Assembly (NCBI GenBank): GCA_016840905.1
Contig: JAEORM010000295.1
Coordinates: forward strand, 1 to 14,172
DNA length: 14,172 bases
Direction of reading: 5' to 3'
Origin: Candidatus Gerdarchaeota archaeon
GTDB lineage: Archaea > Asgardarchaeota > Heimdallarchaeia > JABLTI01
How positions within the stretch are numbered: the first letter of the stretch is position 1; each line of letters begins with the position of its first letter. The notes under the pieces are model-generated. The model was not told where the DNA came from. It did not search any database and saw only the letters and a program-made list of their open reading frames with translations. Below, in pieces: positions 6,541-12,729 of this stretch. The position numbers and the translations under genes were made by a program.

Positions 6541-7608
6541 TTGTTCAAGAAGTCCAAGAAAAAAGGTGCCAGTAAAGATACTTCTCAAATGAAAATAGTA
6601 GTAACATCAAAAATAGTTGAAATATTTAATGAATGTCAATCTCACCTAGAAGAATCCCCACCACTTTCAGAAGACTGTTTTGATAAATTATTGGCGTATA
6701 TCTCATTAGCTTGTTCTGGCTATACTAGCAAAATAAATTACTTAAAGGAACTTAAAACAACAGAAAGTAGACAATCACAATTAATTGAAACCAAGGAAAT
6801 AGTATATAGCTTAAGAGAAACTGATTCTACTTCAGGTGAAGCATTGAATTTTTTGAAGGAAAAACTTGACATATTATTAGAAGAACGTGAAAATTTGGTT
6901 CTTAGGTTTCTAACTTTTAGAGAAGAATTAGAAACAACACCTGATTTTGAGTTACCTTCAAGAATAAATCAATTTATCGAATCAATATCTTTTATAGATA
7001 CAGATTCCTGGGAAAAAGAATTGGATTATTATAGAACTAGATTTCTTTTACAACGAGAGCAAGAAACTGATCAAGAATTGAAAGATAAATTCATCCCCGA
7101 AGCTGAAAAGCAAAGAGAAAAGCGTGATCCTTTAGCAAAAATAAAAGTCCAAGTGGATATTACTCCAAGCAAACCAGTAATAATGATTAACTCAAATAAA
7201 AATCAACAAAAAATACTTTTACCTTTACTCACCCAATTTAATGAAATAACATTGGAAATTCCAAATTCTTCTCTTGAAGAAATTCTTGAGTGGTCAGAAG
7301 AGGAAATTAATGATAAACTAACACAACAAGAACTCCTAAGTCAAACTGTAGGTAAAGAGCTTTATACCTTAAAAAGAGAACAAGGCGTTCTTACTCTTAA
7401 AACATATGAAATTATTCAAACCATCCGCTCAAGGTTACTAAATATTACTGGTTCTATTGCTTCTCGAGTTTTCTTAAAAGATGGATTCAAAGACCTCCAA
7501 CAATTAGCAGGCAGTGATTCTCAAACAGAACCTAATATGAAGGAATCCATCAATAAAATTGTTACTCGATTCCTCCGTATTCTAGGTGAAATAAAACCTG
7601 AAGGATAA
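6541..7608 (+). CDS. Uncharacterised coiled-coil-rich cytosolic protein
   Basis: A 355-residue protein (339 if read from ATG 6589) that I do not recognise. No signal peptide, membrane span or catalytic motif is visible. It is mostly helical and highly charged. A basic N-terminus (KKSKKKG) is followed by helices at about 22-72, a charged coiled-coil-like stretch 78-130, another at 157-200, a short beta-like piece (IKVQVDITPSKPVIMIN, 201-217), and further helices at 245-350. The longest frame begins at TTG 6541, just after an in-frame TAA (6535-6537), with no convincing ribosome-binding site; ATG 6589 (M17) is the alternative. It starts 26 bases after the permease stop, so it is probably co-transcribed with it and may serve as a regulator or scaffold; that is inference from position only. 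Confidence 0.75.
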   Translation: MFKKSKKKGASKDTSQMKIVVTSKIVEIFNECQSHLEESPPLSEDCFDKLLAYISLACSGYTSKINYLKELKTTESRQSQLIETKEIVYSLRETDSTSGEALNFLKEKLDILLEERENLVLRFLTFREELETTPDFELPSRINQFIESISFIDTDSWEKELDYYRTRFLLQREQETDQELKDKFIPEAEKQREKRDPLAKIKVQVDITPSKPVIMINSNKNQQKILLPLLTQFNEITLEIPNSSLEEILEWSEEEINDKLTQQELLSQTVGKELYTLKREQGVLTLKTYEIIQTIRSRLLNITGSIASRVFLKDGFKDLQQLAGSDSQTEPNMKESINKIVTRFLRILGEIKPEG

Positions 7609-7636
7609 TTTTCTCCATTCTATATCAAAAATCCTG

Positions 7637-7643
7637 TTTTTTT
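7637..7643 (+). terminator. T-tract, possible terminator of the permease unit
   Basis: A T7 run follows ATCCT (7631-7635), which could pair weakly with AGGAT (7602-7606) across a long loop. Archaeal termination can work on a T-tract alone; the evidence is modest. Confidence 0.3.
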
Positions 7644-7667
7644 ATGTCGAAATCCAATTTGCATAGC

Positions 7668-7676
7668 TTTATATTT
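7668..7676 (+). promoter_or_regulatory. TATA-like box of the vWA gene
   Basis: TTTATATTT lies 34 bases before the ATG at 7710, predicting a transcription start near 7697-7702 and a nearly leaderless mRNA. No ribosome-binding site precedes the ATG, which agrees with a leaderless or short-leader transcript. Confidence 0.5.
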
Positions 7677-7683
7677 GTGAAAA

Positions 7684-7695
7684 AAGGTTAACCTT
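7684..7695. promoter_or_regulatory. Perfect 12-bp palindrome, candidate operator
   Basis: AAGGTTAACCTT is a perfect palindrome lying between the TATA-like box (7668-7676) and the likely transcription start of the vWA gene. A protein bound there would block polymerase recruitment. No regulator gene is next to it. Confidence 0.4.
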
Positions 7696-7709
7696 CTCGT
7701 GACATAAAA

Positions 7710-9281
7710 ATGACACATGGTATGAAATTCTCAACAGGCGATAAGATTCCCGCCAATGAGAAGCTCTTAGAGGACATTCCCTTAGTAGGTGAATTATCGT
7801 TCAGTGAATTTGAAGATGCTAAACCGGAAATTAAGGGAAAACCAATAATATGCTCTAATTGTGGAGCTATTCTTACAGACGTTCAAACAATTCAAACGGA
7901 CGCAAAAATTGGCACTTTTTTCAACTGCCTATATTGTGGATCTTTAAATGTAGTGGATCCTAAAGATTTGCCAACAAATATCAATGCCTATGCAGGTTGG
8001 CTTATCCCCCCCAGCACAACAAAACCAGCTTTTGGCGAAGGATTACAGAAAGGTAATTCCTTAATTGCTGCCCTTGATATTTCTGGTTCGATGGCTGGAG
8101 CAAAACTAGAGGGTGTAAAACAAAGTCTTATATCAACAGTCAAGGCTTACTCCAAATCAAAAGCAGATGCTATATTTGGTATTGTTGCTTTTGAAAGTAA
8201 CCTATATATCTACTCTCCAGAAGGAGAAGTAGTTGAAACATTGAGCGGTGATAGTCTCTATGATGTTAAAGAAATAGAGAAGAAAATCGCTGATAATAGT
8301 TGGGTAAGAAAACAATTACCAACTATGACTATCAAAACAACAGCAAAAGAGTGGCAAAAAACAATCCAAAAAATGCATGATATGAATTCCACTGCTCTTG
8401 GTCCCGCTGTAGTTGCAGCACGAATAATGTCCCTTGCAGCAGGTACAGGTAGAATATTGCTCTTGACAGATGGAATGGCTAATGTTGGTATTGGAAGTCT
8501 TTCTGGCGCAAGCCCTGAGGGAAAGCAATTCTATAAAATGATTGCTGAAGAGCTTAAGAAAAATGGCATTGTCCTTGATATAGTAGGTATTGCAGGGGAA
8601 GGTTCTCTTGAATTGAAATCTCTTGCACAAATGCCGGAAATTTCTGGAGGTGACCTCTTTTATGTTGATCTTTCAGAGCTACAAGATAGTTTCTCACTAA
8701 TTTCTAGTGATGAAATTATTGGTCGAAATGCTCGAATAAAAGTAGTTGTACCCAAGGAAATAGAATTATCCAACCTTAGTGGTGCAGGTGCAAGAGCTGA
8801 TAAGATCAAATCAGGAGATGATATTTCTCTTGGAGGTCTAACAAAATCACGATCAATATCCTTTGAATTTAAACCAAAGAAAGAAGTTAAAGATCGCGAA
8901 AAGGTTCCAGTCCAAGTTCAAGTTCGTTATAAAGATGAAAATGATAATGAACGAATACGAGTAATTGAGAAAGAGCTTGCTGTTTCTGAAGTAAAAGAAG
9001 AAATAGAGAAGAATCTTGATGCCGACCTTATTGCTGGATACACCGTTCAACGAGCTGCTCAAGTAATGCAAGAAGATCGTAAGAAAAGTAAAGAAATGAT
9101 GAAAAGCGTTCAATCTAAACTTGCCAAAGTTGCACCAAAAGCAGCTGAAGCACAAGCTTATCTTGCAACAGAAATGGAAGAGCTTGATGATGTAATGAAA
9201 GAAGAAGCAGCTGGTGAAGCACGAGCAGACGATCGCATTCAAGCTAATGCCTATAGAATGGTTAAAAAGAGAAAGAAGTAA
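7710..9281 (+). CDS. Zinc-ribbon / von Willebrand factor A domain protein
   Basis: A 523-residue soluble protein. In order: a zinc ribbon with C48-x2-C51 and C73-x2-C76; a vWA domain (about 117-335) with a complete metal-ion-dependent adhesion site, D123-x-S125-x-S127 (DISGS), T228 and D254 (LTDG); a beta-sandwich-like region (about 338-425) with the sequence GGLTKSRSISFEF typical of beta domains following vWA in prokaryotic proteins; and a charged helical C-terminus (430-523) ending KKRKK. The intact site implies Mg-dependent binding of a partner carboxylate. There is no signal peptide or membrane anchor, so it should act in the cytosol, probably as a scaffold. The module order resembles eukaryotic Sec23/Sec24, but many archaeal and bacterial vWA proteins share the vWA-beta-helical part, so no specific role is claimed. 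It starts at ATG 7710; M5 (7722) is an alternative. Confidence 0.85.
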   Translation: MTHGMKFSTGDKIPANEKLLEDIPLVGELSFSEFEDAKPEIKGKPIICSNCGAILTDVQTIQTDAKIGTFFNCLYCGSLNVVDPKDLPTNINAYAGWLIPPSTTKPAFGEGLQKGNSLIAALDISGSMAGAKLEGVKQSLISTVKAYSKSKADAIFGIVAFESNLYIYSPEGEVVETLSGDSLYDVKEIEKKIADNSWVRKQLPTMTIKTTAKEWQKTIQKMHDMNSTALGPAVVAARIMSLAAGTGRILLLTDGMANVGIGSLSGASPEGKQFYKMIAEELKKNGIVLDIVGIAGEGSLELKSLAQMPEISGGDLFYVDLSELQDSFSLISSDEIIGRNARIKVVVPKEIELSNLSGAGARADKIKSGDDISLGGLTKSRSISFEFKPKKEVKDREKVPVQVQVRYKDENDNERIRVIEKELAVSEVKEEIEKNLDADLIAGYTVQRAAQVMQEDRKKSKEMMKSVQSKLAKVAPKAAEAQAYLATEMEELDDVMKEEAAGEARADDRIQANAYRMVKKRKK

Positions 9282-9306
9282 TTCTTTTCCTCTTTTTCTT
9301 TTTTTT
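9268..9306 (+). terminator. Terminator after the vWA gene
   Basis: GAAAGAA (9271-9277) can pair with TTCTTTTC (9282-9289) around the stop codon, and a pyrimidine stretch with T5 and T8 runs follows (9293-9306). It lies in the 23-base gap between convergent genes and acts on the plus strand; the minus-strand nreA gets no T-tract here. Confidence 0.5.
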
Positions 9307-10573
9307 AGCCATGAATATCTTTTGGGAAGAAATCTTCTAAGGTTCGTTGACTTTTAATTAATTTGTAAGTGTTACTTCTAGCAAGATATTTCTCTAGTGG
9401 ATATTTTACTATCTTCTTTAATTCTTCAAAACCTTTCTCTAAAGTTGGAGCAATAATTGGTCTTTGTTTTAATGCTTCTTTAGCTATCTCTCTAAATCTC
9501 CAAACACCACAAGGAATCCATTCTTTATCTACCTCCATAAATAAGAGACAACCAGCTTGACGTTGGATATAATCAAGATAAGCTAACACTTCTAATCTTG
9601 TACAGTAGTAGGCTCCAGCTACATCATTTGCATAAGTTTTTCTTCCTTTCCAAGTTTCCCAATCAATAGCCATATCATCTCCTGAACCAATGAACCAATA
9701 CTCAAACGCTTCAAACATCCAACCAGAGGGATAGAGAAAAACAACAACTAAATTTCCTAATGCCTTATAACTAAAAATACGTACATCATTGATCCATTGC
9801 TTACTTAGAATATTCTTCCAATACCTTTTCCCTAAAATATCATCAACAGCTGTTATTGACCAAGTAGTTGGTACCAAACGACGATTCTTCTTCACACCGA
9901 ATAATCCTGCAGATAACAACCGCGTTATATGTCTTTGGTTTATTTGATCATCGTGAAGTTTGAGGACACCATCAATTGCTTTGAGATCTATATCACTAAC
10001 AACCTTATCAACTACTCGAGGGATTTTTGGATTTTCAGTTAGTTTTGCTTGTTTAATAATGCCGGATGGACCCGAAGGAGCTACTCTTGGTGAAAAGTTA
10101 ATATCTAATTTTGGACGCTTGATAAAAGACATTTCAGTATCTACAGGTTTACTAGCCATAACCAATTCTTGGGTAGTTTCGAGAAGAATATCACCAGATT
10201 CTTTAGCCTTTTTAACACTGATTTCCTTTTTACCTCTAACAAGCGAAGTTCTATACCCGATGATTTCATCCATTGTTTTGAAAATCCATAATTCTTCAGC
10301 ATCATAAATAGAGGTATCTTCTGAAGTAATTGGTGGAACCAAGGGTCCAATGGTCACTTTTGGGTAGCCAAATTCTCCAACAAAAAATCCTGGAGGAGAA
10401 GCTCCAAAGAAATCAGTTTTTTGAAAAGTTTTCTGAATATCAGCAATCGATTTAGCTTTAATTAATATAGGACAAGCACTGTGTCCACATAATTTCCTAA
10501 ATCCTTGACACCGTTGGCAGAGATTACGATTGATCTCGGAAGGAGAGCTAGCCATATTGAGATTACTTGACAA
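9305..10573 (-). CDS. nreA: Nre-family DNA-repair protein with C-terminal PIP box
   Basis: A 422-residue archaeal Nre protein. The N-terminal zinc-finger-like motif C19-x2-C22-x6-C29-x4-C34-P is followed by the family signature FGASPPGFFVGEFGYPK (56-72) and GPLVPP (76-81). The C-terminal Nre domain contains LLSAGLFG (219-226) and LVPTTWSITAVDD (233-245). The extreme C-terminus has QRTLEDFF (409-416), a textbook PCNA-interacting peptide (Q-x2-L-x2-F-F), so the protein should dock on the sliding clamp. In haloarchaea, NreA works with PCNA in repair of mitomycin-type damage; a similar role is likely here. The start is ambiguous: TTG 10573 has GTGAG five bases upstream, while ATG 10555 (M7) lacks a clear ribosome-binding site. 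Both keep all domains. It is convergent with the vWA gene and has no operon partner in view. Confidence 0.93.
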   Translation of the reverse strand: MSSNLNMASSPSEINRNLCQRCQGFRKLCGHSACPILIKAKSIADIQKTFQKTDFFGASPPGFFVGEFGYPKVTIGPLVPPITSEDTSIYDAEELWIFKTMDEIIGYRTSLVRGKKEISVKKAKESGDILLETTQELVMASKPVDTEMSFIKRPKLDINFSPRVAPSGPSGIIKQAKLTENPKIPRVVDKVVSDIDLKAIDGVLKLHDDQINQRHITRLLSAGLFGVKKNRRLVPTTWSITAVDDILGKRYWKNILSKQWINDVRIFSYKALGNLVVVFLYPSGWMFEAFEYWFIGSGDDMAIDWETWKGRKTYANDVAGAYYCTRLEVLAYLDYIQRQAGCLLFMEVDKEWIPCGVWRFREIAKEALKQRPIIAPTLEKGFEELKKIVKYPLEKYLARSNTYKLIKSQRTLEDFFPKDIHG

Positions 10574-10610
10574 ACTTACTCACATGAATTATTACTAGGT
10601 ATTAATAATC

Positions 10611-10618
10611 AATATATT
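10611..10618 (-). promoter_or_regulatory. TATA-like box of nreA
   Basis: AATATATT predicts a minus-strand transcription start near 10588, leaving a leader of about 15 bases (TTG start) or 33 bases (ATG start). The region is AT-rich, so confidence is modest. Confidence 0.35.
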
Positions 10619-10637
10619 CTTTGTTTATTCTTTGTAA

Positions 10638-10671
10638 TAAAAAGATAGAAATGAGCTGGTATTTATCCAGC
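10638..10671 (-). terminator. Terminator of the downstream binding-protein gene
   Basis: GCTGG (minus strand, 10671-10667) pairs with CCAGC (10659-10655) around a seven-base loop containing the stop codon at 10665-10663. A T-rich stretch with T5 (10643-10639) follows on the minus strand. Confidence 0.6.
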
Positions 10672-12585
10672 GTTAATTTTCATATTTTTCTTCTGATGAT
10701 AAATAATAGCTACTATTGCGACTAAAACTATTGATGAAATTGTTATCGTAGTAGCAAAACCAGTGAAATTTGTTGTTTGACCATAAATTTGACCATAAAT
10801 CATTGCCATATATTCTTTGGCTTTCTCAACATCATAGTCATATTTGATGATATTGGGATTACACCATATACCCAATCTAGAATAAATAGGCCAATAAACA
10901 ACATCACAGCTCCCTCCATAGATAAGACTATTTAGTTCATCTTGATTTACTGCATAACAGATTGCTTTTCGTAATGCTAATCCTTTTGTTAATGATTCAT
11001 CTTCTAGACATGACTCTCTGTTACCTATTTCGGTTCTATCTTCACGCATATTGAACCCATAAAATTCAATATTATACCTAACTTCATCCTGGATAGTGAA
11101 TTCTGGTTTTGATAGAAATTCGTTCAGTACAGTAGGTGAATTATCAATCTCTTTAAGATCAATATGTCCTGCTAAAAATTCGCTTTTTACTAGTTCATCA
11201 AAAGGGATGATTCGTATTCGTAATTGATCCATATAGTTAGTAAAATCACCAAAACGTCTATCCCAATCTAAATCAGAATCAGCTGTAATGCTTTCATCCA
11301 ACCACCAACTATTAGGTCGAACTTTCAATATTGTTTCTTCTTCTGCAGAAAAACTATCCATTTGGAATAATCCTGTCCCGAAACAATGAGTTACGAAGGT
11401 ATACCACGCATCATCTAATATATCTGGAGTTACTCCATCACTTAATTGTGATTGGTTCAAATAATGTTCTGGTAAAATTCTCAAAGCTAAAGATTCTAAA
11501 CAAGGAGCATAAGGTTCTTTTTCAACAGTATTATAATCACTATCAATATAGATTTTCATGGTATAATCATTGATGATTTCCATATCTTCAATCCAACTGT
11601 AAGGATGGGTATCACCTAATACATGTAACCGCATGTAGATAGTGAAATACACATCCCTAATATCCAGATATTCATCAGTGAAATTCCCATCAGGATCATT
11701 CTCCCATTTAATGCCATCCCGTACGGTTATTTTAATAGTTGTATCATCGATAAAAGTAAAATTTTTAGCTAAATGCGGCCAAACACTACCATCAGAATCA
11801 AACCATAATAACGGATCTAAACAAGCATTGGTAATTAAGGTTGACGCAGTATCATCTTGAAATATTGGATTTAAATCCGACCAAGCTTTATCAGATAAGA
11901 CTAATTCATTGGTACTTCTTTGACCAGTATGAGAATCACTCCAAAACATATTACCCCACGATTGGAACACTCCTTTTGAGCAATTATAACCCACTAATTC
12001 TTTCCATTGGGCATAATAAGATTTAGTTGTAATTACGGGTAAAAGAGGACATATTTTATCCATCAAATATTGTTCCCATTCCCAATAATGTTGAATTCTT
12101 TCATCAGAATTAGGTGGCATGATTTGGTTACCATAATCCATAAACCATTCATTTCTACCCGTCCCTAATTCATCATCCCAATCCATACTTACATCATATC
12201 CAAATATATTCAATGACCCATATTGGCTATAAATCCCAGTGAAATCAGGATCATTTCCTCCACCTGATAAACCTACATAACAAATATCGAAGTCCCTATA
12301 GACTTTCAGTTCCGAAAAGAATGTTGGCCAGTCTTGGATGATAATATCAAGATCTATCCCTATTCTAGCTAAATATTGCTTAAGCATATAACCAAAGTCG
12401 GGTCTTACAGTGGGAGTATCTGAAATTGGTCCATTTGTTTTAAAAACCAGTGTAACTAATGGTTCACTGTCAGTTTCTGTTGGTTGAATAGATACAATAT
12501 TTATTATAATAATTGATAAAACTATTCCAAAAACTAAACTTTGGTTTTTCATTCTTTTAATAATGATTATCGCCTTCTCTTTCAT
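10663..12585 (-). CDS. Membrane-anchored peptide-type solute-binding protein, circularly permuted (paralogue 1)
   Basis: A 640-residue extracellular substrate-binding protein of the oligopeptide/dipeptide (SBP family 5) type. A signal segment (about 12-34, MKNQSLVFGIVLSII...) leads out, and one C-terminal span (about 613-628) followed by KK anchors it. Compared with DppA, the order of segments is changed. The usual C-terminal part comes first (about 43-200: LKQYLARIGIDLDI, GGGNDPD, then ELVGYN). A linker follows, then the usual N-terminal start (DLNPIFQDD, ITVRDGIKW, 237-294), FGTGLFQM (402-409), and LRKAICYAVNQDEL (538-551) with YDVEKAKEYM just before the anchor. Ten cysteines follow the signal, against three in the visible part of its neighbour. 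The start is ATG 12585, with GGGAG at 12603-12599; ATG 12630 would add 15 hydrophobic residues and ATG 12552 gives a shorter signal. No permease or ATPase gene is visible. The ligand is unknown; peptides or sugars are possible. Confidence 0.87.
   Translation of the reverse strand: MKEKAIIIIKRMKNQSLVFGIVLSIIIINIVSIQPTETDSEPLVTLVFKTNGPISDTPTVRPDFGYMLKQYLARIGIDLDIIIQDWPTFFSELKVYRDFDICYVGLSGGGNDPDFTGIYSQYGSLNIFGYDVSMDWDDELGTGRNEWFMDYGNQIMPPNSDERIQHYWEWEQYLMDKICPLLPVITTKSYYAQWKELVGYNCSKGVFQSWGNMFWSDSHTGQRSTNELVLSDKAWSDLNPIFQDDTASTLITNACLDPLLWFDSDGSVWPHLAKNFTFIDDTTIKITVRDGIKWENDPDGNFTDEYLDIRDVYFTIYMRLHVLGDTHPYSWIEDMEIINDYTMKIYIDSDYNTVEKEPYAPCLESLALRILPEHYLNQSQLSDGVTPDILDDAWYTFVTHCFGTGLFQMDSFSAEEETILKVRPNSWWLDESITADSDLDWDRRFGDFTNYMDQLRIRIIPFDELVKSEFLAGHIDLKEIDNSPTVLNEFLSKPEFTIQDEVRYNIEFYGFNMREDRTEIGNRESCLEDESLTKGLALRKAICYAVNQDELNSLIYGGSCDVVYWPIYSRLGIWCNPNIIKYDYDVEKAKEYMAMIYGQIYGQTTNFTGFATTITISSIVLVAIVAIIYHQKKNMKINAG
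10777..10800. repeat. Perfect 12-bp tandem duplication inside the binding-protein gene
   Basis: TTGACCATAAAT occurs twice in a row, producing IYGQIYGQ just before the C-terminal anchor. The neighbouring paralogue has AGFGTTEDTP at this place, so the duplication is specific to this copy and lies in a tolerant linker. Confidence 0.7.
11394..11475. repeat. 82-bp stretch shared with the neighbouring paralogue (copy A)
   Basis: This matches 13434-13515 at 73 of 82 bases by eye, without gaps. It codes for the LPEHYLNQ ... VTPDILDDAW region of both binding proteins. It is a segment of the paralogous genes, not a mobile element, and is more alike than much of the surrounding sequence. Confidence 0.75.
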
Positions 12586-12598
12586 CCCTAAAGAAAAT

Positions 12599-12603
12599 CT
12601 CCC
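12599..12603 (-). promoter_or_regulatory. Possible ribosome-binding site for binding-protein paralogue 1
   Basis: GGGAG on the minus strand lies 13 bases before ATG 12585. The spacing is long, but it is the best match in the leader and argues against the upstream ATG at 12630. Upstream AT-rich blocks near 12640-12649 and 12604-12618 could hold the promoter. Confidence 0.35.
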
Positions 12604-12668
12604 TAAAATAAATAAAAAACACAATAACATTAAAAGGATTCGATATTTTCTTATTCTATATTACAAAT

Positions 12669-12702
12669 AAAAAAAAGAGAAAAGGCAGGATTAAATTCCT
12701 GC
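12669..12702 (-). terminator. Terminator of the upstream binding-protein gene
   Basis: On the minus strand GCAGGA (12702-12697) pairs perfectly with TCCTGC (12690-12685) around a six-base loop, followed by C, T-rich sequence and a T8 run (12676-12669). It separates the two binding-protein genes, so they are probably transcribed separately. Confidence 0.75.
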
Positions 12703-12729
12703 TAAATTAATATTTTACTAACTTGTTGT

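Noticed and set aside
8316..9242. Two minus-strand open frames of 104 and 129 codons
   Set aside because: They are antisense to the vWA gene, with F/C/S-rich low-complexity translations; the plus strand there is clearly coding.
7710..9281. Calling the vWA protein a Mg-chelatase or MoxR-associated subunit
   Set aside because: There is no AAA+ partner nearby, and the N-terminal zinc ribbon and beta/helical tail do not match those proteins.
9960..10307. A 115-codon plus-strand open frame
   Set aside because: It is the complement of nreA, whose family motifs are beyond doubt.
11331..12026. Several 60-80 codon plus-strand open frames
   Set aside because: All are shadows of the solute-binding protein gene, with no start signals.
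10663..12585. Reading the altered segment order as a frameshift or an assembly join of two genes
   Set aside because: Both paralogues share the same order and the same conserved linker, with open frames across it.
12586..12630. Upstream ATG extending binding-protein paralogue 1
   Set aside because: It would put a hydrophobic, uncharged stretch before a normal signal peptide and places the GGGAG site inside the gene.
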